A stretch of DNA of 36,565 nt from Bacteroides gallinarum DSM 18171 = JCM 13658 (lineage in GTDB: Bacteria > Bacteroidota > Bacteroidia > Bacteroidales > Bacteroidaceae): positions 1-36,565 of the forward strand of contig NZ_KB894157.1 of the NCBI RefSeq assembly GCF_000374365.1, read 5' to 3'. The first letter of the stretch is position 1, and each line of letters opens with the position of its first letter. Positions 7,398-15,851 of the stretch are shown here, one piece after another. The position numbers and the translations under genes are program-made. The notes beneath the pieces are model-generated. The model was not told where the DNA came from. It ran no database searches and saw only the letters and a list, made by a program, of their open reading frames with translations.

Positions 7398-7916
7398 TTA
7401 GCGGGCTGTAAATCCCATGACTTTCGTTGTGTTTCCGTCCTTGAAATAGAGCGTCAGGTTGCGGGTATCCCCCTCGTACTTGAATACGTTCAGTATCCCG
7501 TTGATAAATACTTTTGCCAGCTTGTCGCTCTCCGTGCCACTAACCTTTCCGCTGATGCTTATGGTATTTTCCTTTCCGTCTATTTTCAGGGCGGCGTCAT
7601 CGATACCCGATTTGACGCCGTGGGCATTGACCGTGCCGGTAACCTCGCCGTTCACGTCGATGCAGTTGAAGTTCATGGTGAAATTTCCCTCTGCTTTGAG
7701 CAACTCACGGCTGGCTTTTTCTTCGGCCTCACTGTTCCACAAACCCTGATAGAACTGCTCTTTACCTTTCTCGGTGGCTATACGGCTCAGCTTCCAGGTC
7801 TTGTTGTTGAAGATTTCCATTACGTCGTCCTCATTGTTGCAGGCACTCAAACCGGTAAGCAAGAGCAGCATTATCAGGCAGTATCCTGCCGCCTTTATAT
7901 TTATTTTCTCTTTCAT
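7398..7916 (-). CDS. Putative lipoprotein of unknown function (possibly DUF4847)
   Basis: Starting at the ATG at 7914-7916 the protein is 172 residues. It begins with a lipoprotein signal: a hydrophobic stretch and lipobox LTGLSAC with Cys26, followed by NNEDD. The remainder is beta-rich (TWKLSRIATEKG, VNGEVTGTVNAHGVKSG, NTISISGKVSG) like small lipocalin- or META-type Bacteroides surface proteins; I think it may be DUF4847 but cannot verify. A longer reading with an upstream start is rejected because it lies within the M3 gene and would destroy the signal peptide. The start overlaps the M3 stop (ATGA), so it is co-translated with the M3 peptidase. Confidence 0.8.
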   Translation of the reverse strand: MKEKINIKAAGYCLIMLLLLTGLSACNNEDDVMEIFNNKTWKLSRIATEKGKEQFYQGLWNSEAEEKASRELLKAEGNFTMNFNCIDVNGEVTGTVNAHGVKSGIDDAALKIDGKENTISISGKVSGTESDKLAKVFINGILNVFKYEGDTRNLTLYFKDGNTTKVMGFTAR

Positions 7917-9970
7917 TTCTTTATTCCGTTTCTGATTAATAATGCGTCTATGGTCGGCTCTTGTCCGCGAAAACGCTTGTAGAGAGTCATCGGATGCTCC
8001 GTGCCTCCTTTGGAAAGGATGTTTCTGCGGAAAGAATCCGCTACGTCCGGATTGAAGATACCGCGCTGCTTGAACAGCGAGAAAGCATCCGCATCCAGCA
8101 CTTCCGCCCATTTATAGCTGTAATATCCGGCAGAATATCCGCCGGCAAAGATATGCGAGAACTGGGTGCTCATGCAGGTTTCTGCTACCGCCGGCAGGAT
8201 TTGCGCTTTTGCCCACGCCTGCTTCTCGTATTCCCTGACATCGCCCTCGAACGGCGTATTGCGTGTGTACCATGCCATATCCAACAGACCGAAACTTACT
8301 TGGCGCAGGCAGGCGTAGGCAACATTGAAATTCGATGAGTCTACGATGCGCTGTACCAGGTCGTCGGGAATGAGTTCGCCGGTCTGGTAGTGGCGGGCGA
8401 AGGTATGCAGGAATTCTTTCTCTGTGGCAAAATTCTCCATGAATTGGGAAGGCAGTTCCACAAAATCCCAATAAACATTCGTACCGCTCAGGCTCTCGTA
8501 AGTGGAGTCGGCAAACATCCCGTGCAGGCTGTGTCCGAACTCATGCAGAAAAGTTTCCACCTCGTTGAATGTCAGCAGGGCAGGCTTGTTCTGCGTGGGT
8601 TTGGTAAAATTCATTACGATAGACACGTGCGGACGGCTGTTCTCGCCGCTCTTTCCGTCTATCCATTGGCCTTTGTAGCTCGTCATCCATGCACCGGAGC
8701 GTTTTCCCGCCCTGGGGTGGAAGTCGGTATAGAGCACGGCGAGGTATGTGCCGTCTTTGTCGAACACCTCGTAGGCCTCCACATCCTTGTGATAGACAGG
8801 GATGTCTGTATTTTTCTTGAATGTAATGCCGTAGAGCTTGCTTGCCAGTCCGAAAACGCCCTCCTTCACCCTGCCCAGTTCGAAGTAGGGGCGGAGCATC
8901 TCGTCGTTGACGTTGAATTTTCGGTCTTTCAGCTTTTGCGAGTAGTAGCTCCAGTCCCACGGCATGAGGATAAAGTCGTCCCCCGCTTCGTTGCGTGCCA
9001 ATGCCTGCACCTCGGCATACTCCTTTTGTGCGGCAGGAGTGTAGGCTTCCAGCAGTTGGTTCAGCAGCTTATATACGGCATCGCTGTTTTGCGCCATCCG
9101 TTCTTTCAGGTTGTATTCGGCAAAGTTATCGTAGCCCAGCAACCGGGCAATCTCCATATGGGTGTTGGCAATCTTCTTTACGATTTCCAGGTTGTTGCAA
9201 GCATTGTCGTGCGTGCACTTCGTGTTGTATGCCATATACAGCTCGCGGCGTAAGTCGCGGTTGTCGGCATACGTCATAAAGGGGCTGTAACTTGGGGCGT
9301 GCAGGGTAAATACCCAGCCCTCCGTACCTTTCTCTTGTGCGGTTTCCGCCGCTGCGTCAATGGCGCTTTCGGGCAGGCCGGAGAGTTGCGATTTGTCGGT
9401 CAGTACCAATTGATAATCGTTCGTCTCCTTCAAATTGTTTTCACTGAATTGCAGTGTCAGCAGGCTCAGCTCTTTGCACAGGTCGCGGTATCGCTCTTTG
9501 GCATCTCCTTGCAGGTTCGCCCCGTTGCGGACGAAACTGTTGTAAATATCTTCCAGCAATTTGCCCTGTTCCGGAGTGAGGCTGGTCTTATCCGTCTGCT
9601 CATACACGGCTTTGATGCGGGCAAAGAGTTTCCCGTTGAGGCTGATGTTGTTTTCATGCTCGCTCATCAGCGGCATGATTTCCCTGGCGAGTTCCTGCAA
9701 CTCATCGCTGGTTTCCGCACTGAGCAGGTTGCCGAATACCGTGCTTACACGGTGCAACAGCTCTCCGGACTTCTCGTAGGGAATTATCGTATTTTCGAAC
9801 GTAGGAGCATCGGGATTGCCGGTGATAGCATCTATCTCCTCATTCTGCCGGCGGATACCTTCATGGATAGCGGGTGCGTAATGGCCGGTCTTTATCAGGT
9901 TGAAAGGAACGGTTCCGTGCGGAGTGGAATAATTTTCAAAGAAAGGGTTTGAGGCTTGTATTTCGTTCAT
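7913..9970 (-). CDS. dcp: M3 family metallopeptidase, peptidyl-dipeptidase Dcp type
   Basis: A 685-residue thermolysin-like metallopeptidase. The zinc site HEFGH is at residues 476-480, followed by the M3 extension SLHGMFADSTYESLSGTNVYWDF and ELPSQFMENF. The last part (SHIFAGGYSAGYYSYKWAEV) is the substrate-binding region typical of Dcp and oligopeptidase A. There is no signal peptide, so it should act in the cytoplasm on short peptides, removing C-terminal dipeptides. Length fits Dcp (about 680). It leads an operon with the lipoprotein and dCMP-deaminase-like genes. No clear promoter is visible in its 140-bp upstream spacer, although a CGCCCG/CGGGCG hairpin lies at 10011-10027. Confidence 0.93.
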   Translation of the reverse strand: MNEIQASNPFFENYSTPHGTVPFNLIKTGHYAPAIHEGIRRQNEEIDAITGNPDAPTFENTIIPYEKSGELLHRVSTVFGNLLSAETSDELQELAREIMPLMSEHENNISLNGKLFARIKAVYEQTDKTSLTPEQGKLLEDIYNSFVRNGANLQGDAKERYRDLCKELSLLTLQFSENNLKETNDYQLVLTDKSQLSGLPESAIDAAAETAQEKGTEGWVFTLHAPSYSPFMTYADNRDLRRELYMAYNTKCTHDNACNNLEIVKKIANTHMEIARLLGYDNFAEYNLKERMAQNSDAVYKLLNQLLEAYTPAAQKEYAEVQALARNEAGDDFILMPWDWSYYSQKLKDRKFNVNDEMLRPYFELGRVKEGVFGLASKLYGITFKKNTDIPVYHKDVEAYEVFDKDGTYLAVLYTDFHPRAGKRSGAWMTSYKGQWIDGKSGENSRPHVSIVMNFTKPTQNKPALLTFNEVETFLHEFGHSLHGMFADSTYESLSGTNVYWDFVELPSQFMENFATEKEFLHTFARHYQTGELIPDDLVQRIVDSSNFNVAYACLRQVSFGLLDMAWYTRNTPFEGDVREYEKQAWAKAQILPAVAETCMSTQFSHIFAGGYSAGYYSYKWAEVLDADAFSLFKQRGIFNPDVADSFRRNILSKGGTEHPMTLYKRFRGQEPTIDALLIRNGIKK

Positions 9971-10052
9971 GATTTATAATGCAATTTAATGTTAGTCCGA
10001 CTATGCTTACCGCCCGTTTGCCGGGCGAGGGATAATCTAACTGCAAATGTGC

Positions 10053-10095
10053 AAAAAAAATAGGCGACTTCATAAAAGAAGCCGCCTATTTTTTA
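10053..10095 (-). terminator. Rho-independent terminator of gap
   Basis: On the minus strand AATAGGCGGCTTC pairs with GAAGTCGCCTATT (one G.U-type mismatch) around a TTTTAT loop, followed by T8. It is 19 nt past the gap stop. Confidence 0.85.
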
Positions 10096-10113
10096 TTATT
10101 TTCTAACTGTATA

Positions 10114-11124
10114 TTAGCAGTTAACAGATGCCATGTGAGCAATCAGGTCAAGAACCTTGTTCGAATAACCGATTTCGTTGTCGTACCAAGATACAACTTT
10201 TACGAAAGTGTCGGTCAAAGCGATACCGGCTTTAGCATCGAAGATAGAAGTCAGCGTGCAGCCCAGGAAGTCAGAAGAAACAACTGCATCTTCCGTGTAA
10301 CCCAGAACACCCTTCAATTCGCCTTCGGAAGCTTCTTTCATAGCAGCGCAGATTTCAGCATACTTAGCCGGTTTAGCCAAGTTTACAGTCAAGTCTACTA
10401 CAGAAACGTCCAGAGTCGGAACACGCATAGACATACCGGTCAGTTTACCGTTCAAAGCCGGGATAACTTTACCTACTGCCTTAGCAGCACCGGTAGAAGA
10501 AGGAATGATGTTGCCGGCAGCGGCACGACCACCTCTCCAGTCTTTCATAGAAGGACCGTCAACTGTTTTCTGAGTGGCAGTTGTAGAGTGAACGGTAGTC
10601 ATCAAACCGTCAGTGATACCCCATTTGTCGTTCAATACCTTAGCGATAGGAGCCAAGCAGTTAGTAGTACAAGAAGCGTTAGATACGAATTGAGTACCCT
10701 TAACGTAAGTCTTCTCGTTGACACCGCAAACGAACATCGGAGTGTCATCCTTGGAAGGAGCAGACATAACAACGTATTTTGCACCTGCGTCGATGTGAGC
10801 CTGAGCTTTTTCTTTAGTCAGGAACAAACCGGTAGATTCAACTACGTATTCAGCACCTACTTCATTCCATTTCAGGTCAGCCGGGTTCTTTTCAGCAGTG
10901 ATACGGATAGCCTGGCCGTTAACAATCAACTTGCTGTTTTCAACATCAGCCTCGATAGTACCGTCGAATTGACCGTGCATCGTATCATACTTCAGCATGT
11001 AAGCCAAGTAATCTACCGGGCAAAGGTCGTTAATACCAACGATTTGAATATCGTTTCTTTTCTGAGCAGCGCGGAATACGAAACGTCCGATACGTCCGAA
11101 TCCATTAATACCTACTTTAATCAT
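10114..11124 (-). CDS. gap: Glyceraldehyde-3-phosphate dehydrogenase, type I
   Basis: A 336-residue cytoplasmic glycolytic enzyme that oxidises glyceraldehyde-3-phosphate to 1,3-bisphosphoglycerate using NAD. The Rossmann start is VGINGFGRIGRFVFR; the catalytic Cys152 lies in SNASCTTNCLAP; the C-terminal part shows SWYDNEIGYS. Asp-type NAD preference (IVGINDLCPVDYLAY) fits a glycolytic GAPDH. Codon use is highly biased, as expected for a strongly expressed gene. It has a -7-like element about 80 nt upstream and a strong terminator downstream, so it appears monocistronic. Confidence 0.98.
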   Translation of the reverse strand: MIKVGINGFGRIGRFVFRAAQKRNDIQIVGINDLCPVDYLAYMLKYDTMHGQFDGTIEADVENSKLIVNGQAIRITAEKNPADLKWNEVGAEYVVESTGLFLTKEKAQAHIDAGAKYVVMSAPSKDDTPMFVCGVNEKTYVKGTQFVSNASCTTNCLAPIAKVLNDKWGITDGLMTTVHSTTATQKTVDGPSMKDWRGGRAAAGNIIPSSTGAAKAVGKVIPALNGKLTGMSMRVPTLDVSVVDLTVNLAKPAKYAEICAAMKEASEGELKGVLGYTEDAVVSSDFLGCTLTSIFDAKAGIALTDTFVKVVSWYDNEIGYSNKVLDLIAHMASVNC

Positions 11125-11205
11125 TTTGTTTAAACTTTTAAGGGTTTTATAATGTTTAAAAATAAACTCTCAAACTTTTTCTACAATTCTGTCCGAATTG
11201 CGCTG

Positions 11206-11213
11206 CAAAAGTA
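11206..11213 (-). promoter_or_regulatory. -7 element for gap
   Basis: CAAAAGTA on + gives TACTTTTG on the minus strand (TAnnTTTG), 82 nt before the gap ATG. The 5' leader between is A/T rich. The divergent mscL start is 52 nt away on the other strand. Confidence 0.5.
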
Positions 11214-11264
11214 AGAAAATGTTTTTATATTCGTACTTAAAATCATAATTAAATAATTGAAAAG

Positions 11265-11702
11265 ATGGGAAAAAGTTCATTTTTACAGGAATTTAAGGCT
11301 TTTGCCATGAAAGGTAATGTGGTGGATATGGCTGTGGGTGTCATCATCGGCGGCGCCTTCGGCAAGATTGTATCTTCCATTGTGGCCGACGTGATTATGC
11401 CTCCTCTGGGGCTGCTGATAGGCGGCGTAAACTTTACAGACCTGAAATGGGTAATGAAGCCCGCCGAGGTGGTGGACGGCAAGGAAATCGCCGCCGTCAC
11501 GCTGAATTACGGCAATTTCCTGCAGGCTACCTTCGACTTCCTCATCATCGCTTTTTCTATCTTTATGTTTATCAAGCTGCTTACCAAGTTGACGGAGAAG
11601 CGGAAAGCGGAAGCGCCGGCCGTTCCGCCCGCGCCTCCGGCGCCGAGCAAGGAGGAACTGTTGCTGACGGAGATTCGCGATATTCTGAAAGAGAAGAAAT
11701 AG
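11265..11702 (+). CDS. mscL: Large-conductance mechanosensitive channel MscL
   Basis: A 145-residue inner-membrane channel that opens on membrane tension and releases solutes during osmotic downshock. The N-terminal amphipathic helix (FLQEFKAFAMKGNVVDMAVG) runs into TM1 (VGVIIGGAFGKIVSSIVADVIMPPLG), the canonical pore-lining segment with its Gly/Ala pattern. A periplasmic loop follows, then TM2 (FLQATFDFLIIAFSIFMFIKLL) and a charged C-terminal bundle (EELLLTEIRDILKEKK) after an Ala/Pro linker. Length is normal. It is divergent from gap and ends at a strong hairpin terminator. Confidence 0.97.
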   Translation: MGKSSFLQEFKAFAMKGNVVDMAVGVIIGGAFGKIVSSIVADVIMPPLGLLIGGVNFTDLKWVMKPAEVVDGKEIAAVTLNYGNFLQATFDFLIIAFSIFMFIKLLTKLTEKRKAEAPAVPPAPPAPSKEELLLTEIRDILKEKK

Positions 11703-11737
11703 GCGGTAATCAGTGCGGCGGAATGTGTAGATGCAAG

Positions 11738-11778
11738 ATATCCCCGGAAGATGCACCATGTCTTCCGGGGATATTTTT
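11738..11778 (+). terminator. Rho-independent terminator of mscL
   Basis: A 14-bp perfect stem, ATATCCCCGGAAGA (11738-11751) with TCTTCCGGGGATAT (11761-11774), followed by a T run, 36 nt after the mscL stop. Confidence 0.88.
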
Positions 11779-11821
11779 GCCGGTTTGTTATGAGGAATTG
11801 GGAGGTATAGGGTTTGGAACG

Positions 11822-11878
11822 TAAAGTAGCCCTTTAGCGTTGTAAAGTGGCTCTTTACGAGGCTAAAGGGCTACTTTA
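11822..11878. repeat. Nested perfect palindrome
   Basis: A 17-bp perfect inverted repeat (TAAAGTAGCCCTTTAGC at 11822-11838, complement at 11862-11878) encloses a second stem GTAAAG/CTTTAC (11842-11847, 11853-11858). It sits in the convergent spacer between mscL and the last capsule gene. The 150 bp beyond it to 12029 show no gene and only weak hairpins. Confidence 0.7.
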
Positions 11879-12029
11879 GGAGAGGGATACCACAGGTTGT
11901 ATACGGTAAGGACAGTTGCTGTACTAAGCACATATGGTTTATTGAAAAGGTGACAGAAGAAAACAGCTTCTTTTTCTTATATTTCTGTTTTTGTCTTAAA
12001 AAATATTTATAGGGCTGCTACGTACTGCT

Positions 12030-13169
12030 CTATTTTATACAAGATTTGGACGTGATATCTTTGTATAATTTCAATGTTTTGTTTATCATTGTATCACGTG
12101 TGAATAATGCTTCGTAACGTTTACGGCTATTGTGCGCATAGGTTTTGCAAAGTGTTGGGTTTGCCAATATTTCATTGATAGCTTTAGCAAGGGCACGTGC
12201 GTCGCAAATAGGAACATTAAGTCCTGTTTCTTTATGTCGGTTAACCCAATTTACTCCGGAACCGGGGATATTGCAGGCTACGATAGGTAAACTCATGGAA
12301 AGTGCTTCAAGTAGTACGACTCCAAAAGCCTCTGTTTTCATAATGGAAGGTAAACAAAATATACTTGCAGCTTTGTAATATGCTCCCATTTGTTCTTGGG
12401 GTATGCGGCCTATCAAATATACTTTAGTGCTTACATTGAGCTTTTTAATGTACTTTTCCAGTTCGTCTTTTAATTCCCCACTTCCTCCTATTATGATAAT
12501 TGTATCATCTTTTAAGTATCGTGCGGCTTCTATCAGGTATTTAAATCCTTTGTAGTAGGTTAATCTCCCAATGCTTAAAATGATTTTTTTGTTTTTATAC
12601 TTCTGCCTGATACGGTCTATTTCTTCGGTAGAGTGTTGCAGGTAATCGTCGTTAATACCGATTGGTATGACTTCGACTTTCGGTAGGTATGCTTTGAGAT
12701 AATTGGAAGCTTTAGAGTAGTTAAGGCTTGTGGCGATAATACGTTCAGCCTTATTCAGAAGCATCTTTTGGATAGGTTTATATAGCAGCATTAGTTTCTT
12801 CTGTTTCAGGATATCAGAATGCCAATGTAAGATTATTTTTGCTCTTGTCGGTATAAGGAGGGGAGCTAACGATGCTATTGGATTAGGTAAGTGCAAGTGA
12901 ATGATATCGTAGTTATTTCTTATTTTGCGATAGGTGGAAAAGAAACCTATGGGAATTGGTGTTGAAAATTTAATTGCCCGAATCGGTATTCGGAATAATT
13001 TATAATTGTCGGGAGTATAGTAATGTTCATTACCAACAGTGTGGGAAAAGCAAAGTTCATCTACTTGGCAGTCTGTCACTTTGTTTAGGTTCTCGACTAA
13101 ATCGTAATTTACTCGCTCTATTCCACCGAATAGTGGGGGATAATATTTCCCTATGTGTAATATTCTCAT
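12030..13169 (-). CDS. Glycosyltransferase family 4 (GT-B fold)
   Basis: A 379-residue cytoplasmic glycosyltransferase. It begins MRILHIGKYYPPLFGGIERV, the Gly-rich acceptor-side loop typical of GT4, and carries LSIGRLTYYKGFKYLIEA, GGSGELKDELEKYI and EAFGVVLLEAL (the E-x7-E nucleotide-sugar motif). It would add a sugar from a nucleotide donor to the growing lipid-linked repeat unit; donor and linkage cannot be read. It is the last gene of the capsule operon and AT-rich like its neighbours. It is the only clear GT4-type transferase in the locus, so the repeat unit is likely short or built with the neighbouring capsule-synthesis-like protein. Confidence 0.9.
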   Translation of the reverse strand: MRILHIGKYYPPLFGGIERVNYDLVENLNKVTDCQVDELCFSHTVGNEHYYTPDNYKLFRIPIRAIKFSTPIPIGFFSTYRKIRNNYDIIHLHLPNPIASLAPLLIPTRAKIILHWHSDILKQKKLMLLYKPIQKMLLNKAERIIATSLNYSKASNYLKAYLPKVEVIPIGINDDYLQHSTEEIDRIRQKYKNKKIILSIGRLTYYKGFKYLIEAARYLKDDTIIIIGGSGELKDELEKYIKKLNVSTKVYLIGRIPQEQMGAYYKAASIFCLPSIMKTEAFGVVLLEALSMSLPIVACNIPGSGVNWVNRHKETGLNVPICDARALAKAINEILANPTLCKTYAHNSRKRYEALFTRDTMINKTLKLYKDITSKSCIK

Positions 13170-13227
13170 TTATAGAAATGTTGTTTATATATCTTACATG
13201 GTATGCTGAAGGAGAAATAATGTGTAA

Positions 13228-14532
13228 TTATTCTGAGCTAATGCATTGTGAATTGATTTTATATAAGAAAGGCAAAAGCGTAAATGTGAATAAGGCGTAA
13301 GTACCAGAACCTGATATGTAGTTTAACTGCAATATTACTAACCACGTAATGGTTAGTAAACATAGTAACGGAATGTATAGAAAATTTAATGAATAGTAGA
13401 CTTTTGCCCATACGTATTTTGCATACATTCCAACAAAAAACATTAGAAGTATGCCTACCCAGCCAAAGTCCAAATACCAGGTGAAAAAGAAAGTACTCCA
13501 TATTCCGGGGCGTGCATTATTGAGCCGTATTTCTTCCGATATATTGTACTTTATACCCAAAATTTTACAAATAAATTTTGTTATCACGAAAAATGTAGCA
13601 CTACCGTAAAAATACTCTCCTTTTTTGTCAATGTAGTCTTTGACTATCGGAAATTCAAAAATAGCATGGGACTCATATTGTGTTATGTTCGCAAAAGCAT
13701 ATAAATGGGTAAAATACCATTCTTCTTTTGATTGAGTTATTAGATTTTTATATTGTTGATTTATAGGGACTTTGTTCGTAAATCCTTGCCCTGCTTTTAT
13801 CGAGATATAATACATTGGGTCTATTTTCATATCGTTGACTCTTTTAAGAAATAATGCTCCTATGATGAAAAGAACGATAGAAACAATGCCAACGATTAAT
13901 GACATATTCTTGATGTTCACTTTAAATTTTACTTTGTTTGAGTACATTAATATGATACAGTAGTATGTGAGAGGTATTATTATGGCAAAACGGCTACCTG
14001 TTGTTAGTGCTGATACACCTGTTAAGAAAAAAAGAATTAAGCTAATCCATTTCTGCCATTTGGTATTTAGGTGAGGGCAAAGTAAATCTATGGTAATAGG
14101 AATGTATGTACAGAAAATAAGTAAACTGGATACGATAGATAACATATTTCCACTACCCGCTTCTGCTAAACTTCTGTTGTCAATGGTTGAACTTTGTAAT
14201 GATAGATTTCGATAAAGAAAAAGATCTGTATAGCGGAACATGACGCCTAATAGACCCAATATAAATGAATGATTATAGAGTTTATTTAGTTCATTTTTAT
14301 TAATAATAATAACTCTTTCTTTTTTTTGTTTCTTCCCCCTTATCATTTGGGTTCCTATTAAAAAAGTAAGTATAGATAGAGCTATATATAAGAAAGAAGA
14401 TATCGTTAAAGTGTTATTTACTTTTATGGGAGCAACGATTAGAGTTATGCATAATATTGAAATGGCTATTATAATAATTCTTTCAGGTCGAAGTTTGTAT
14501 ATAAATCCTGTATTTATAACTACCTGTGTCAT
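13228..14532 (-). CDS. Putative Wzy-type polysaccharide polymerase
   Basis: A 434-residue polytopic membrane protein with roughly 10-12 hydrophobic segments, including IIIIAISILCITLIVAPI near the N-terminus, SIVSSLLIFCTYIPITIDLL and VGILLMFFVGMYAKYVW near the C-terminus. The segment TGSRFAIIIPLTYY followed by a long periplasmic loop is typical of oligosaccharide repeat-unit polymerases. It would join lipid-linked repeat units in the periplasm. Wzy proteins have little sequence conservation, so the call rests on topology and on being next to flippase, glycosyltransferase and Wzc. It overlaps the previous gene by four bases. AT content is high. Confidence 0.75.
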   Translation of the reverse strand: MTQVVINTGFIYKLRPERIIIIAISILCITLIVAPIKVNNTLTISSFLYIALSILTFLIGTQMIRGKKQKKERVIIINKNELNKLYNHSFILGLLGVMFRYTDLFLYRNLSLQSSTIDNRSLAEAGSGNMLSIVSSLLIFCTYIPITIDLLCPHLNTKWQKWISLILFFLTGVSALTTGSRFAIIIPLTYYCIILMYSNKVKFKVNIKNMSLIVGIVSIVLFIIGALFLKRVNDMKIDPMYYISIKAGQGFTNKVPINQQYKNLITQSKEEWYFTHLYAFANITQYESHAIFEFPIVKDYIDKKGEYFYGSATFFVITKFICKILGIKYNISEEIRLNNARPGIWSTFFFTWYLDFGWVGILLMFFVGMYAKYVWAKVYYSLNFLYIPLLCLLTITWLVILQLNYISGSGTYALFTFTLLPFLYKINSQCISSE

Positions 14533-15845
14533 ATATTATGGCTTATTTTTGTTAGTATTTTCCTGAATCCTTCCATACATTTATCAATGTTGTCCTCAAA
14601 CAAGGCTGTATTATAAGGTAGTCCGGTAAAGCTGGTGCGGTTTAGCAAGTTGATGAAATCAATTTTAGTTTGCTCGTTGATAATCGGAAATTCTTTCTTT
14701 TGTGTTTTTTCAATCCATAATGGAAGCTGTGAGAAAGATTCCAACCAGATACAACTTGCAACGGTGTTGTTTATGGTTTTAATCATAGTAACAACAGGAA
14801 TGTCAGATAAAATACACTCAATAGCAATAGTACCGGTTACTGTGAGTACCATTTGTGTCTGTGTTAGTACCTCGCTCATAGGTGTTGCGTGTGATACAGG
14901 AATTATCCGCTTTTCGGATTTTATATAAGATAGTAAATTTTCGGTCAGCTCATATTTCGATTTAGGGTTAGGCTTTACTATAACGGTGACATCGTTTGGT
15001 GTATATTTAATAATTTGTTGTAATGTTTCAAGTTGGTTTCTGTATTTCCGCCCCCATACATCGAGATTGGCTTCCGGTTGCATTTGTATAGGGTATAATA
15101 GATTGAATGCAGAATGTTTTAGGCTGTCTGCTTTTTGTTCCGCTATAATGTCCCATTGAGTTATTAATTTCTTTTTTTGCTTTTCTATTTTACATTTGAC
15201 TATTGGATTGGGAGTGTTGTAATGCTCTCCGGTATAATAAGCCTTCGATAATTTAATTAGTTCCGATAAACGTTTTAATTTGTTGTCAATCGTGTTTTTT
15301 TGCTTTTTCATATAATCGGGAACAACACTACGATGTACTATGCTATTGATAAGTTTTTTGGCAGTTTCGTTATCCATTATTTCATCTGAACCGCTGAACG
15401 GTTCTAAGGTATCGTAATAGTAGAACGAGAAACGTCCTATAGGAAAACGGCAGGTTGATGGTTGTAAATAAGGTATTTTTAATGATTTGCACTCTTCAAT
15501 GGTGATAAGTTCGTGGAAAGCAGTACTTTCTCCGAATACGATATCGGGGTGTAGCTTATTCAGGATGTTTTTTATCTGTTTTCGATAATAGATGTAATGT
15601 GAAGTTTCCTTATGGTGGAAGTAATTTATATTTCGGTCTGATTTTAATAAACAGATATCATTGTCGGATAAATTCTCATCTTCTTTTCCGGAAGGATAGG
15701 GTATAATTATTACATTTTCCTCTTTAGGACAAAATGCAGGATTCTGCACAAGATAAAAGACTTCGTATTTTTCTTTTTCAAGCGCTTTACCTATTGCATT
15801 CCAAAAGATAGTACGATAGCGATTTTCGATAAAAAGAATTTTCAT
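14529..15845 (-). CDS. Capsule-synthesis-like GT-B protein (PF05159-like)
   Basis: A 438-residue soluble protein. Its C-terminal half (from about residue 250) has LLYPIQMQPEANLDVWG, TVIVKPNPKSKYEL and VLTVTGTIAIECILSDIPVV; this series resembles the capsule polysaccharide family of KpsC/KpsS-type proteins and other GT-B enzymes acting on sugar acids such as Kdo or sialic acid. The N-terminus (MKILFIENRY) fits a Rossmann start. In a locus with a NeuB-like synthase a role in transferring a nonulosonic acid is possible but is inference. It overlaps the polymerase gene and is six bases from the flippase gene. Confidence 0.6.
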   Translation of the reverse strand: MKILFIENRYRTIFWNAIGKALEKEKYEVFYLVQNPAFCPKEENVIIIPYPSGKEDENLSDNDICLLKSDRNINYFHHKETSHYIYYRKQIKNILNKLHPDIVFGESTAFHELITIEECKSLKIPYLQPSTCRFPIGRFSFYYYDTLEPFSGSDEIMDNETAKKLINSIVHRSVVPDYMKKQKNTIDNKLKRLSELIKLSKAYYTGEHYNTPNPIVKCKIEKQKKKLITQWDIIAEQKADSLKHSAFNLLYPIQMQPEANLDVWGRKYRNQLETLQQIIKYTPNDVTVIVKPNPKSKYELTENLLSYIKSEKRIIPVSHATPMSEVLTQTQMVLTVTGTIAIECILSDIPVVTMIKTINNTVASCIWLESFSQLPLWIEKTQKKEFPIINEQTKIDFINLLNRTSFTGLPYNTALFEDNIDKCMEGFRKILTKISHNI

Positions 15846-15851
15846 AGCGGC

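Noticed and set aside
7917..8111. Longer start for the lipoprotein gene (237 residues)
   Set aside because: The extension lies inside the M3 peptidase gene and would bury the signal peptide and lipobox; the ATGA overlap start fits.
10135..11133. 332-residue plus-strand frame opposite gap
   Set aside because: It is the shadow of the highly biased GAPDH gene and has no recognised domain.
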